64,000 bases of DNA from Maricaulis sp965242785 (GTDB lineage Bacteria; Pseudomonadota; Alphaproteobacteria; Caulobacterales; Maricaulaceae), in assembly GCA_965242785.1 (NCBI GenBank), contig CBDETA010000001.1:434001-498000 (forward strand), written 5' to 3'. This document shows positions 54,844-64,000 of this stretch, piece by piece. The position numbers were made by a program, and so were the translations under genes. The first letter of the stretch is position 1, and every line of letters begins with the position of its first letter. Below the pieces are notes generated by a model. It saw only the letters and a program-made list of their open reading frames with translations, was not told the DNA's origin and did not search any database.

Positions 54844-55491
54844 TTAGTCCTCGTCTTCGCTCTTCTGCTTGATCACTTCGGTTTCCGGCGCTTCTTCCAC
54901 TTCCTCGGATTCCGGCGTCAGGACGGCGCGCGAACCCTGCAGCGTCGCGATGGTGAAGTCGCGGTCGGCGATGGTCGGCGTCACACCCTTGGGCAGGGCA
55001 ATGGCGGAGATGTGGATGGAGTCACCGATGTCCAGGCCGGTCAGGTCGGCTTCGATGGCTTCCGGAATGGCGCCGGCCGGGCAGTTCAGCTCGACCGTGT
55101 GACGCACGATGTTCAGGACGCCGCCGCGCTTCATGCCCGGGGACTTCTCTTCATTGACGAAGTGGACGGTCACTTCCACGTCGATCTTGGTGTCTTCGTC
55201 GACGCGGAACAGGTCGATGTGCATCGGCGCGTCGGAGACCGGGTGGAACTGGATGTCACGGGCGATCACCTTCTGGTGCTTGCCTTCGTGGTTCAGTTCC
55301 ATCATGTGCGAGACGAACTTGCCGGTCAGCAGCGCCTTGCGGACTTCATTGCCGCGCAGGTTGATGGAGACCGGACCCAGCTTGCCGCCGTACAGGACGC
55401 CCGGGACCAGGTCTTCACGGCGGGCAGCGCGGGCCGCGCCCTTGCCGGTGCCTTCACGAACGTCGACGGTGAGAACGATGTTGGAGCTCAT
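54844..55491 (-). CDS. rplY: 50S ribosomal protein L25 (long CTC form)
   Basis: 5S rRNA-binding protein of 215 residues: the N-terminal L25 domain (DVREGTGKGAARAARREDLV; SHMMELNHEGKHQKVIARDI) plus the C-terminal TL5/CTC domain (GDSIHISAIALPKGVTPTIA). The acidic C-terminal tail is usual. It starts at the ATG at 55491 and precedes pth. Confidence 0.96.
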   Translation of the reverse strand: MSSNIVLTVDVREGTGKGAARAARREDLVPGVLYGGKLGPVSINLRGNEVRKALLTGKFVSHMMELNHEGKHQKVIARDIQFHPVSDAPMHIDLFRVDEDTKIDVEVTVHFVNEEKSPGMKRGGVLNIVRHTVELNCPAGAIPEAIEADLTGLDIGDSIHISAIALPKGVTPTIADRDFTIATLQGSRAVLTPESEEVEEAPETEVIKQKSEDED

Positions 55492-55676
55492 CGGTCCAGA
55501 TCCTTAAATGCAAACGCCGCCTCCAGCCGGTTTGGCCCCGGCGGGCGGCGATCTGTCATGGTCAAAAGCCACAGTGATATTTCGAGCGGCGGGCTATAGC
55601 CGATCCCAGGGACCTGCGCAACCGCGCAAACAGGGAAGAGTCAGCGCGCTATTCACCTGCAGGCCTTGCGATCGCG

Positions 55677-56156
55677 CTATTGGGCAGACTCGCCCTGCGG
55701 GAACTGTGGCCGCATCATGAAATCGAAACGGGTGATGCATTCTCGGGCGTATTGCGGTCCGGCGGCATCCGGCTCCGAATCCGTCCATCGATAGGTCCAA
55801 TCGGCTATCGCGCGCGCCGCCGGCAGAACCGCATCGCGCGTCGCTCCGCGCTCCAGATCGGATGCCGGACCGGCATAGCGGATATTCCGGGTCCGGCCAT
55901 CGGGTCCGACATCGAAGTGCATGAGAATGCGGCGCTGATCGGTGTTCTGGTTCATGAAAAAGTAAAGAGCGAGATCCCGGGGGAAACGCGGGCCTCGCTG
56001 TTCAACCACTTCGAGACGGCCCGTCAGCCCCTCGCAGGAGACATGAGCTTCGGGCACCTCACCGGGGTTGAGCACACCGCCGAAATGAACCAGCTGATTG
56101 CTTGCACAGGCCGAGACAATGATGGCCGACAGGCCGGCCACGATCACACGCTTCAT
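55677..56156 (-). CDS. Lipoprotein with TonB C-terminal-like domain
   Basis: 159 residues with lipobox IVSAC (Cys17). The second half follows the TonB-C pattern: LMHFDVGPDGRTRNIRYAGP, a helix (RDAVLPAARAIADWTYRW) and a final strand ARECITRFDFMM. Without a membrane-spanning TonB N-terminus it is more likely an envelope accessory lipoprotein than an energy transducer. It is a single gene between prs and rplY. Confidence 0.6.
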   Translation of the reverse strand: MKRVIVAGLSAIIVSACASNQLVHFGGVLNPGEVPEAHVSCEGLTGRLEVVEQRGPRFPRDLALYFFMNQNTDQRRILMHFDVGPDGRTRNIRYAGPASDLERGATRDAVLPAARAIADWTYRWTDSEPDAAGPQYARECITRFDFMMRPQFPQGESAQ

Positions 56157-56225
56157 GATACACCCCCCTCATAGCGGGGAATGTGACCATGCACCGGACG
56201 GGCCGTCAATCAGGGCGTGTCTTTT

Positions 56226-57158
<933 letters not shown>

Positions 57159-57231
57159 GGCTTGCGGTCCCCGACAGTCCAAAGTCGCGGGCTGATTAAC
57201 AGAGCCCCGCCGCAGATTGAAGCTGAAATGA

Positions 57232-58317
57232 TCAGCGTGCGGCGAAACCCGGGGGCAAGGGCAGGTCCCGGCTGTCCAGGCAGACCAGTTTGAACAGGGT
57301 GCCCATCTGCTCCGGATCGGTCAGCCGCCAGAGCTGCCGGGCGATCTTGGCGCGCTGGTCCGGGGCGCGCTGGCTGAGGGCGGCGGCACGCGCTTCGATA
57401 CCGAGACTCAACAGGAATTTGCCTTGGGCGACCGGTCCGTAGCCGACCAGGTCCTGCTCGGCCGCGGCCGCCAGGAAGCTGGCGAAGTCGACCCGGGCGG
57501 TGAGGTCCGCCGTGCCCGGCTCGGCCAGGGGCGGTACTTTCTTATGAGCCCGCACGGCCTGCAGCGTGTCGCCGGTCTCGCTGGCGGCAGGGCCGTAATC
57601 GATGAAGAGGGCGCGGCCGGGATGCTCCGCGAATCGCGCACCCAGCTGTGCGGCGACCTGGCGGTCACCGGGGCGCAGTTCGACGAGGCTGCCCTCGGGT
57701 GCCGCGCGCAGGACCGGCGGCACGAGATCCGCATCGACGCCCAGCGGCGGTCCCATGACGAAGACGAAGGCCTCATCGTCAGCATCCAGTCCGACCATGC
57801 GTTCGCACCACTGGTCCTTGTGGCGGATAGCCTGGCGTACGGGCAGGCAGTCCAGGAATTCGTTCGCCAGCACGATGGTCGGGCCGGCGGGCACCGCCTC
57901 GAGCCGGTCGACCCAGCGGATCTGGGCGCCGGTCGGACCCAGCGACTGGGCCTGTACGGCCTTCAGCGCGGCGCTGGCCTCTATGAGATTGATCCGGGCG
58001 GCATCCATGAAGCCGGGCACGGTGCGCGCGGCGCGCAGGGCATCGGCCAGCATGGTGCCGCGTCCGGGGCCCATCTCCACCAGCTGGACCGTGGCGGGCG
58101 AGCCCATGTCGAGCCAGGTCTGGGCTGCGAACAGGCCCATCAGCTCGCCGAACATCTGGCTGATCTCCGGCGCGGTGATGAAATCTGCCCCGGCCCCGAT
58201 CGGGTCCTTGGTGGCGTAGAAGCCCTCGGTCGGATCGAACAGGGCTTCCATCATGAAGGTGGCGATCGAGACCGGACCCGTCTGGCGGATCCGGTCGCGC
58301 AGGCGCTCGGCAATCAT
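57232..58317 (-). CDS. MidA/NDUFAF7-family SAM-dependent methyltransferase
   Basis: 361 residues. The family N-terminus is FMMEALFDPTEGFYATKDPI-GAGADFITAPEISQMFGELM, and the SAM site is LVEMGPGRGTMLADALRA, then VLANEFLDCLPVRQ. The mitochondrial homologue methylates an arginine of complex I subunit NDUFS2; bacterial members are assigned the same fold, and a complex I role is inference. It starts five bases after lgt, as in many alphaproteobacteria. Confidence 0.88.
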   Translation of the reverse strand: MIAERLRDRIRQTGPVSIATFMMEALFDPTEGFYATKDPIGAGADFITAPEISQMFGELMGLFAAQTWLDMGSPATVQLVEMGPGRGTMLADALRAARTVPGFMDAARINLIEASAALKAVQAQSLGPTGAQIRWVDRLEAVPAGPTIVLANEFLDCLPVRQAIRHKDQWCERMVGLDADDEAFVFVMGPPLGVDADLVPPVLRAAPEGSLVELRPGDRQVAAQLGARFAEHPGRALFIDYGPAASETGDTLQAVRAHKKVPPLAEPGTADLTARVDFASFLAAAAEQDLVGYGPVAQGKFLLSLGIEARAAALSQRAPDQRAKIARQLWRLTDPEQMGTLFKLVCLDSRDLPLPPGFAAR

Positions 58318-58322
58318 CGGCG

Positions 58323-59174
58323 TCAGGCTTTCGGCGTTTGGGCTTTCAGCGTGCGGTAGACCAGCCAGCCGCCCAGCGCAATCATCGGCAGCGACAGGAG
58401 CAGGCCCATGGTGACGTAGCCGCGCAGGGCTTCGGGCATGTGCGCATCCGGTTCGCGCACGGTCTCCAGGAGGGCGCGGAACAGGCCGTAGCAGACCAGG
58501 AAGAGGCCGGCATTGAGGCCGGGTTTCTCCAACGAGCGGAACTTCCAGGTGGCGACATTGATGATGGCGAACAGGGCGAGGCCTTCCAGCGCCGCTTCAT
58601 AGAGCTGGCTGGGGTGGCGCGGCACGCACAGCGGATCCATCGCGAAGGTCATGCCCCAGGGCGCGTCGGTCGGCCGGCCCCACAGCTCGCCATTGATGAA
58701 ATTGGCCATGCGGCCGAAGAACAGGCCGATCGGGGTGACGACCGCGGCGGCATCAGCGATGCGCCAGAGATCGAGCTTGTGCCGGTGGGCATAGACGATG
58801 AGGGTCAGGGAGACACCGATCAGCCCGCCATGGAAGGCCATGCCGCCATCGGTGATGCCGATGACGATGTCCAGCGGCCGCGTCCAGATCATGTCCGGCA
58901 TGTAGAAGATCACATAACCCAGCCGGCCACCGACGATGACGCCCAGCGTCGCCCAGATCAGAAGATCGTCGACCTGGGCCTCGTTGAAGGGGGCTTGCGG
59001 CTTCTTGGTGCCGGCCGGATGCCAGACGTGCGGGCGGCGCGACAGCGCGACCATGTAGCGCCAGCCGATCAGGAGGCCGGCGATATAGGCCAGCGCGTAC
59101 CAGCGCAGGGCAAACCACCCGATCCGGAAGATTTCCGGCTGCAGGAGGTCGAAGCTGGGCGTGCAAATATCCAT
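58323..59174 (-). CDS. lgt: Prolipoprotein diacylglyceryl transferase
   Basis: Integral membrane enzyme that adds diacylglycerol to the lipobox cysteine, the first step for the many lipoproteins in this window. 283 residues with about seven membrane helices. Signatures: ITDGGMAFHGGLIGVSLTLI, and GLFFGRMANFINGELWGRPTD with the catalytic Arg/Asn region. It forms a pair with midA and diverges from the ubiK-like gene. Confidence 0.96.
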   Translation of the reverse strand: MDICTPSFDLLQPEIFRIGWFALRWYALAYIAGLLIGWRYMVALSRRPHVWHPAGTKKPQAPFNEAQVDDLLIWATLGVIVGGRLGYVIFYMPDMIWTRPLDIVIGITDGGMAFHGGLIGVSLTLIVYAHRHKLDLWRIADAAAVVTPIGLFFGRMANFINGELWGRPTDAPWGMTFAMDPLCVPRHPSQLYEAALEGLALFAIINVATWKFRSLEKPGLNAGLFLVCYGLFRALLETVREPDAHMPEALRGYVTMGLLLSLPMIALGGWLVYRTLKAQTPKA

Positions 59175-59286
59175 GGATCACTCAATGTATTAAGGACGCG
59201 ACCTGCAGATGTGACGGATGCGCACATTGCGCTTTTCCCGCATGGGCCGCATATAGGCGGTGTTGAACATGTAATGGCTTTCTTTG

Positions 59287-59598
59287 ATGCAAACGCGCAA
59301 CCCGCTTCTGAATGATTTTGCGGAACTCATGACCGACGCTTTCGGCGCCGCACAGGCCATGGGCGAGGAAGCCCGCGCTGTGTTCCGCGCCCGCGCCGAC
59401 CGCATGGTCGCCGAGATGGATCTGGTGACGCGCGAGGAATTCGATGCGGTAAAGGCCGCCCTCGATGCGTCGCAGGATGAAGTCGCGGCCCTGAGCGCCC
59501 GGATCGAGGCGCTGGAAGCGGCCGCCAAACCCAAGCCGGCTGCCAAGCCGCGGGCCCGCAAGAGCGCGGCCAGGACCGCGAGCAAATCCGCCAACTGA
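59287..59598 (+). CDS. ubiK: UbiK (BMFP/YqiC-type) accessory protein
   Basis: 103 residues from the ATG at 59287. It has an N-terminal amphipathic helix (NDFAELMTDAFGAAQAMGEE), the family motif EMDLVTREEFDAVKAALDA, a coiled coil, and a Lys/Ala/Pro-rich tail (KPAAKPRARKSAARTASKS). UbiK helps the Ubi complex in aerobic ubiquinone synthesis in E. coli. The long basic tail is typical of alphaproteobacterial members. Confidence 0.82.
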   Translation: MQTRNPLLNDFAELMTDAFGAAQAMGEEARAVFRARADRMVAEMDLVTREEFDAVKAALDASQDEVAALSARIEALEAAAKPKPAAKPRARKSAARTASKSAN

Positions 59599-59695
59599 CA
59601 CAAGCGCTGAACGCGCTTTTTATTGCGCCTGTCGCGGCGCGGTCATACCGTCGAGGCACGGTGTGAGTCGCCGCGCAGACGAAGGAGACTACTCC

Positions 59696-60199
59696 ATGGA
59701 CCTGATGTCCGACGAATTCGCCCCGTCCGCGACCGACCCGCTCGACGCCGTCGAACAGGCGGTGATCGCCGAGCAATTCGCCTATGACCGCGACGAGACC
59801 GGCGAGCTGCACATGAGCGTGCCCGGTGCCTGGCGCGATCACACGATCTGGTTTGCCTGGCGCCCGGAGCTGGAAGCGCTGCACATCTGCGCCAGCCTGG
59901 ACCTGAAAGTGCCGAACAACCGTTTCCGCGATGTCTGCGAACTGGTCGCCCGGCTGAACGAGAAGCTCTGGCTGGGCCATTTCGACGTCTGGTTCGAGGA
60001 CGGATCGATTGTCTATCGCCACGCCCTGGCCCTGCCGGGCGGCGAAACCGTGTCGCCGGCCCAGGCCGCCGGCATGATCGCTGCTGCACGTGAGGCCGGT
60101 GAGCGCTTCTATCCGGCATTCCACTTCCTCGTCTGGGGCGGTAAAGGTGTGGAAGAAGCCGTGGCTGCTGCGATGTTCGAGACGGCCGGCGAGGCCTGA
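59696..60199 (+). CDS. YbjN-domain protein
   Basis: 167 residues from the ATG at 59696, eight bases after GAAGGAG. The YbjN-like sheet and helices can be followed: HMSVPGAWRDHTIWFAWRPE, HICASLDLKVPNNRFRDVCE, LVARLNEKLWLGHFDVWFED-GSIVYRHAL. Such proteins resemble type III secretion chaperones; a function in alphaproteobacteria is not established. It is followed seven bases later by proC, an arrangement repeated in related genomes. Confidence 0.78.
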   Translation: MDLMSDEFAPSATDPLDAVEQAVIAEQFAYDRDETGELHMSVPGAWRDHTIWFAWRPELEALHICASLDLKVPNNRFRDVCELVARLNEKLWLGHFDVWFEDGSIVYRHALALPGGETVSPAQAAGMIAAAREAGERFYPAFHFLVWGGKGVEEAVAAAMFETAGEA

Positions 60200-60206
60200 C
60201 ACACAC

Positions 60207-61046
60207 ATGAGCAAAGATCTGAAGATTGCACTGGTTGGGGGCGGCCATATGGGTGGCGCCCTGGCCGCGGGCTGGCTGCGCACCAAGCGCTCCGGCGTGT
60301 CCGCCGACAATCTGACCATCATCGACCCGGCGCCGGGCGATGTGATCCAGGACCTGGGCGAAAGCCAGGGGATCACCTGCCTGCCCGAACTGACGCCGGA
60401 TGTGGCGGCGGATCTCGACCTCTTGCTGCTGGCGGTGAAGCCGCAATCGCTGGAGCAGGTCGCGGCCTCGATCGTGCCGATGCTGCCGGAAAAGACGGCG
60501 CTGATCTCGATCATGGCCGGCGCGACGCTGAATCGTCTGGCGCTGGCTTTCGGGGATCGCGCGATCATCCGGGTGATGCCGAACACGCCGGCCTCGGTCG
60601 GGGCAGGCGTCAGCGTCTGCGTCGCCAATGAGGCGGGCGAGGCCTTCAAGGCGGTGGTGACCAAGCTGTTCAAGCCGGCCGGTTCGGTGGAATGGCTGAA
60701 GGATGAGCGCTTGATCGGGGCGGTGACGGCGGTGTCCGGCTCTGGCCCGGCCTATGTCTTCCTTCTGGCCGAAGCGCTGGCCGGTGCCGGCACGGCGGAA
60801 GGCCTGCCGCGGGAGCTGGCGGAAAAACTGGCGCGCGAGACGATCATCGGCGCCGGCGCGCTGCTGGCGGCGTCCGACAAATCGCCGCAGGAGCTGCGCC
60901 GCGCGGTGACCTCGCCGGGCGGAACCACCCAGGCGGCGCTGGATGCGCTGATGGGATCGGGTGTCGGACTGCCGGAGCTTGTGCGCAATGCGGTGACCGC
61001 CGCAGAACGCCGCTCGCGCCAGATGAGCAATGGCAACGGGCGCTAG
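60207..61046 (+). CDS. proC: Pyrroline-5-carboxylate reductase
   Basis: Last step of proline synthesis. 279 residues from the ATG at 60207. Rossmann start IALVGGGHMGGALAAGW, then VMPNTPASVGAGVSV, AVSGSGPAYVFLLAEALAGA and VTSPGGTTQAALDALMGSGV near the C-terminus, all family signatures. Probably co-transcribed with the YbjN gene. Confidence 0.96.
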   Translation: MSKDLKIALVGGGHMGGALAAGWLRTKRSGVSADNLTIIDPAPGDVIQDLGESQGITCLPELTPDVAADLDLLLLAVKPQSLEQVAASIVPMLPEKTALISIMAGATLNRLALAFGDRAIIRVMPNTPASVGAGVSVCVANEAGEAFKAVVTKLFKPAGSVEWLKDERLIGAVTAVSGSGPAYVFLLAEALAGAGTAEGLPRELAEKLARETIIGAGALLAASDKSPQELRRAVTSPGGTTQAALDALMGSGVGLPELVRNAVTAAERRSRQMSNGNGR

Positions 61047-61087
61047 ATCGGGCGTGTTCGCCTGTTACGCCTGAATTCGCTTGTTCT

Positions 61088-61182
61088 GATTGTCATCCCG
61101 GATGGATGCCCGGCCTTGAGCCGGGCGGAAGTCCGGGACCCATGTCTGCAGCGGCGAGGCTCTCGGCAATGGGGTGACAATC
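61088..61182. repeat. Intergenic element with terminal inverted repeats (family 1, copy C)
   Basis: GATTGTCATCCC (61088-61099) at one end and GGGTGACAATC (61172-61182) at the other, the latter lacking one base relative to copy A. Inner blocks GGATGCCC, CCGGCCTTGAGCCGGG and GGGACCCATG are shared with copy A or form hairpins. The flanking TTGTTCT is also shared with copy A, so homology extends slightly beyond the repeats. Confidence 0.75.
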
Positions 61183-61214
61183 GCAGGCGCTTTTTGACTT
61201 GCCCCAGGCTTCCC

Positions 61215-61241
61215 GGGACACGGGCCGGAGGTCCATGTCCC
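61215..61241 (-). repeat. GGGACA-type hairpin (family 2, copy 3)
   Basis: GGGACACGGGCC-GGA-GGTCCATGTCCC; read on the minus strand it matches copy 1 (49916-49942) except at a few bases. It lies 12 bases from the end of the converging membrane-protein gene, again at a 3' gene end. Confidence 0.7.
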
Positions 61242-61252
61242 TCACACCTCCC

Positions 61253-61849
61253 TCAGGCCTGACGCGTCAGGCCCGCGCGAACCAGGTTCAGCAGGCCGAA
61301 ATTCAGCGCATAACCCAGCGTGATCAGCAGATAGCTCTGCACGATCCAGTCGCGGTTAAGCAGGGCATTCATCGCCGTGCCGGCCAGTACCAGCAGGGTG
61401 CCGGTGCGCGAGGCGTTCCAGTAGGACAGGCTGGGCAGGGCGAGGCCGGCACCGAACACATAATTCGGGCCGATGACGATGAAGGCCTGCCAGATTGACG
61501 GCTCCTTGCTCAGCTGCAGGAAGAGCCGATATTCGATATCTCCGCCGGGCAGGCTCCAGAAGACAAAGTCGATCAGGCACATGCCGATGATGGCCGCGAT
61601 GCCGGCGATCAGCAGGGGCTGGGTCAGCCAGTGGATATTGCGCCGCGGCAGCTGGCCGGCAAAGGGCAGCATCAGGAGCGCGCCGATCAGAAGGCTCCAA
61701 TGGGCAAAGTCGATCGGCCGCTGACGGTCGACAAAGTCCTGACCGAAATTCAACAGGACCTGGCCCAGCATGTAGACCAGGAGGCCGGTGACGAAGAGGA
61801 CCCGGTCGCCGCGCGGCGGGAAGGGGGCTTGGCTGGATTGCAGGATCAT
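61253..61849 (-). CDS. Polytopic membrane protein of unknown function
   Basis: 198 residues from the ATG at 61849; the frame extends upstream to 62095 but that part is not protein-like and overlaps the divergent gene. About six hydrophobic helices (VLFVTGLLVYMLGQVLLNF; WSLLIGALLMLPFAGQL; PLLIAGIAAIIGMCLIDFVF; AFIVIGPNYVFGAGLALPSL; TLLVLAGTAMNALL; YLLITLGYALNFGLLNL). No family recognised. It diverges from a membrane-bound LytTR regulator, a possible partner. Confidence 0.6.
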   Translation of the reverse strand: MILQSSQAPFPPRGDRVLFVTGLLVYMLGQVLLNFGQDFVDRQRPIDFAHWSLLIGALLMLPFAGQLPRRNIHWLTQPLLIAGIAAIIGMCLIDFVFWSLPGGDIEYRLFLQLSKEPSIWQAFIVIGPNYVFGAGLALPSLSYWNASRTGTLLVLAGTAMNALLNRDWIVQSYLLITLGYALNFGLLNLVRAGLTRQA

Positions 61850-62010
61850 CGGCAGGGAACTCGCGCTGGGACGCCCCACGGGGGCGTGCGGTGAAGACTG
61901 GCCGCGGTCTTCGCGATCCGGCAGACTTGGCTCAAGCCCTTTGACGTGAAAGCCGTTGCTGGCGTCGCCGATTGCACCCGGGTGCAGTTCGCGTGACGTG
62001 AACCGAGCCG

Positions 62011-62751
62011 ATGATGAAACCCGCCCGCCTTGCCCGCATCGCAATTGCCTTGGCCGTCTGGCTGGGAACAGGCTCTGTCCTGGCCTTTCTGGCACCCTAC
62101 GGGACGCGTTATCTGGGCTGGCCGGGGCTGTGGCTTTACTGGATGGGGATGACGGGTGTCGGCTGGGTCGCGGGGCTGATGGTGGAGGCCCTGCTGGAGC
62201 GCTATAGGCCCCAGGGCAGGCTGTGGCCGCGCATGCTTGCGGCAGGGCTTGCGGCCAGCCTGGCGGTGATCCTTGCCAGCATCTCTTTCCTGGTCTGGCG
62301 CGGCGAGCATCTGGGGCCGGGCTCCTATGTGAGCATCGTCTTGCAGGTGAGCGTTCTGGTCGGCGTGATCACGGCCGTCTATGGCGGTTGGAAAGCAAGC
62401 CGTCCGGGAGTGGAGGCGGCGCGACCGTCCGGGATCGGACCGGCGCTGCTGGACCGTCTGCCGCCGGCGCACCGGCAGGCCGAGCTCTACGCCCTGATGG
62501 CCGAGGATCACTATCTGCGGGTCTACAGCTCGGCGGGCGAGGCGTTGATCCGGATGCGGCTGGGCGATGCGTTGCTGGCGCTCGAGGCCGTTGAAGGCGC
62601 CCGTACGCACCGCTCCTGGTGGGTGGCACGGCCGGCCGTGCGCGAGGTGCGCCGGGTGAAAGGCCGGATCGAGCTGGTCCTGGTCAATGACGCGGTGGCA
62701 CCGGTGAGCCGGACCTATGCCGCAGCGCTGCGCGAGGCGGGGTGGCTTTAG
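62011..62751 (+). CDS. Membrane-bound LytTR-type transcriptional regulator
   Basis: 246 residues. Four membrane helices (about 8-30, 38-58, 72-95, 104-126) replace the receiver domain, and a C-terminal LytTR DNA-binding domain follows: AELYALMAEDHYLRVYSSAG, MRLGDALLALE, THRSWWVARPAVREVRRVKG, VLVNDAVAPVSRTY. Such one-component regulators often control neighbouring membrane genes, some in the regulator-inhibitor pairs described as LytTR systems. The divergent membrane protein at 61253-61849 is the nearest candidate. Confidence 0.82.
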   Translation: MMKPARLARIAIALAVWLGTGSVLAFLAPYGTRYLGWPGLWLYWMGMTGVGWVAGLMVEALLERYRPQGRLWPRMLAAGLAASLAVILASISFLVWRGEHLGPGSYVSIVLQVSVLVGVITAVYGGWKASRPGVEAARPSGIGPALLDRLPPAHRQAELYALMAEDHYLRVYSSAGEALIRMRLGDALLALEAVEGARTHRSWWVARPAVREVRRVKGRIELVLVNDAVAPVSRTYAAALREAGWL

Positions 62752-62768
62752 GCTGAGTGGAGTTTTTC

Positions 62769-62949
62769 CTCCCCATGCAATGGGGAGGGGGACCACCCGA
62801 AGCCCGCAGGGCGAAGGGTGGTGGAGGGGCCGCCGGAGCGTAGCGAAGGCGGGATGCCCGCGACACGCTCCGGCCTCACGCCGCCTGCGGCGGCGCCCCA
62901 TCGACCCGTTGCTTCGCGCCGGCCCACTTCCCCAACTTTGTTGGGGAAG
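62769..62949. repeat. Hairpin-ended GC-rich intergenic element (family 3, copy 2)
   Basis: The left end is CTCCCC-ATGCAAT-GGGGAG (62769-62787), the right end CTTCCCC-AACTTTGTT-GGGGAAG (62927-62949). Inside are CACCCGAAGC...GAAGGGTG and CCGCCTGCGGCGG palindromes. It fills the 225-base space between the convergent LytTR and kinase genes. Confidence 0.6.
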
Positions 62950-62976
62950 AAAGTTCTGGGTGCACCCGCCTTTTTC

Positions 62977-64000
62977 CTAGCCCGGCAGGCTCAGCGTCGC
63001 CTTCAGGCCGCCGAGGTCTGACTTGCCCAGGCGCAGGTCGCCGCCATGGCTTCTTGCGACGTCGCGGGCGATGGCGAGGCCGAGGCCGACGCCCTTGCGG
63101 TTCTGGTTGCGGCTTTCATCGAGGCGGTTGAAGGGTTTCATCGCCTCCTCGTACTGGTCTTCGGGAATGCCGGGACCATTGTCCTCGACCACGATCTCGA
63201 CGCGGGCGCCGGTGCGGCGGACGATGATGCGGGCCTTGTCGCCATAGGCGAGGGCATTGCCGACCAGGTTGGACAGGGCCCGGCGCACCGGGCCCGGGCG
63301 GATATCGGTCTCGATCGGACCGTCGGAGACGAAATCGACCTGGCCGTCCTGGCGGGTGGCATTGTCGGCGATCTCGCGGGCGAGCGCTTCCAGGTCGCTG
63401 CGCGCAGTCTCGTCGCTGGCCTGGCCGCGGGCAAAGTCGAGATACTCGTCGAGCATCTCCTCCATCTCGTTGAGGTCCTTCTTGGCATCCTCGCGTTCGG
63501 GACTTTCCGGCATCAGGGCGAGCTGGAGTTTCAGCCGCGTCAGCGGGGTGCGCAGGTCGTGGCTGACACCGGCCAGAAGCGCCGTGCGCTGTTCCATGTG
63601 GCGGCGGATGCGGGCGCGCATTTCCAGGAAGGCGTGGGCGGCCTGGCGGACCTCGGTGGCCCCGGCCGGGCGGAAATGGGCGACGTCCTGGCCGCGGCCG
63701 AATTGTTCGGCGGCATCGGCGAGGCGGCGGATCGGTTTGACCTGGTTGCGGATGAAGACGATGGAGACGGCGGTCAGCAGGGTCGTGGCGCCGATGATCC
63801 ACAAAAGGAAGATGTGGCCGGTGGTGGCGAAGACCCGGTCACGCGGGGTGATGAAGCGCAGCACGCCGCCATCGACCTGGACGCGGACGTCGACATAGTT
63901 GGGATAGCGCGTGGTGTCGAACCAGACCGCATTGTCCATCTGCTGGGCGAGGGCTTCGCGCAGGGTGACGTCCAGCGTGCGGAAGAAGGAGGAGCGCCGG
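62977..64000 (-). CDS. EnvZ-like sensor histidine kinase (partial, N-terminus beyond the right edge)
   Basis: The open frame enters from the right edge (an internal ATG at 63939 is not the start). Visible: part of a periplasmic sensor domain (DVTLREALAQQMDNAVWFD), a membrane helix (IFLLWIIGATTLLTAVSIVF), a HAMP linker (VKPIRRLADAAEQFGRG), the H-box LLAGVSHDLRTPLTRLKLQL, and the ATPase boxes DNGPGIPEDQYE and GVGLGLAIARDVARSHGG. The layout and text fit EnvZ-type kinases; the regulator gene should lie just upstream, outside the window. Confidence 0.85.
   Translation of the reverse strand, partial: RRSSFFRTLDVTLREALAQQMDNAVWFDTTRYPNYVDVRVQVDGGVLRFITPRDRVFATTGHIFLLWIIGATTLLTAVSIVFIRNQVKPIRRLADAAEQFGRGQDVAHFRPAGATEVRQAAHAFLEMRARIRRHMEQRTALLAGVSHDLRTPLTRLKLQLALMPESPEREDAKKDLNEMEEMLDEYLDFARGQASDETARSDLEALAREIADNATRQDGQVDFVSDGPIETDIRPGPVRRALSNLVGNALAYGDKARIIVRRTGARVEIVVEDNGPGIPEDQYEEAMKPFNRLDESRNQNRKGVGLGLAIARDVARSHGGDLRLGKSDLGGLKATLSLPG

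Overview
The window is high-GC, densely coded DNA from an alphaproteobacterium of the Caulobacter/Maricaulis/Hyphomonas type. The evidence is a dispersed flagellar regulon next to the cell-cycle kinase gene cckA (order fliQ-fliR-flhB-cckA), a canonical CtrA box (TTAA-N7-TTAA) between fliO and flgB, a sigma-54 type promoter before flgF, an alphaproteobacterial SOS box (GTTC-N7-GTTC) before recA, and many lipoprotein or outer-membrane genes. A Maricaulis-like genus is my inference; nothing in the window names it.

Layout. (1) 1-11480, flagellum: flgA (cut by the left edge), flgG and flgF on the minus strand; fliL, fliM, a DUF6468 gene, a MotE-like gene and a very large TPR protein on the plus strand; fliP/fliO (minus) diverging from flgB-flgC-fliE (plus). 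(2) 11505-17401: three tandem paralogous DUF885 lipoproteins on the minus strand, lying between fliE and fliQ. (3) 17516-22204: fliQ-fliR-flhB-cckA. (4) 22298-27235: an AraC-type regulator, a large autotransporter with a broken trypsin-like segment, and a small lipoprotein. (5) 27254-33189: a MltF-like transglycosylase, recA, alaS and an NTF2-like protein. (6) 33186-37230: a glycerophosphodiesterase, three tandem SpoIIAA/STAS-like paralogues, and icd. (7) 37431-42614: a gluzincin-like lipoprotein, a TrmJ-type methyltransferase, a serine hydrolase, rpsD and a small lipoprotein. (8) 42715-46616: otsA-otsB-GH15 trehalose operon. (9) 46810-48234: bolA, an aldo/keto reductase and the monothiol glutaredoxin grxD. 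(10) 48356-49899: YHS protein and M28 peptidase. (11) 50400-53553: purS-purQ-purL. (12) 54139-59174, minus strand: rplY-pth, a TonB-C-like lipoprotein, prs, and lgt-midA. (13) 59287-64000: ubiK-like, ybjN-like, proC, a membrane protein diverging from a membrane-bound LytTR regulator, and an EnvZ-like kinase cut by the right edge.

The intergenic spaces carry several repeat families: TCATCCC/GGGATGAC-ended elements (8475, 39713, 61088), GGGACA...TGTCCC hairpins (49916, 49963, 61215), CCCC/GGGG-hairpin-ended elements (53754, 62769), a CTAGAGC-bounded double hairpin that supplies the stop codons of both flanking genes (42611-42718), and a 130-bp dyad (53915-54044). I see no rRNA, tRNA, CRISPR array, insertion sequence or prophage. 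The least explained protein-coding material is the SpoIIAA-like triplet, the DUF885 triplet and the autotransporter module.
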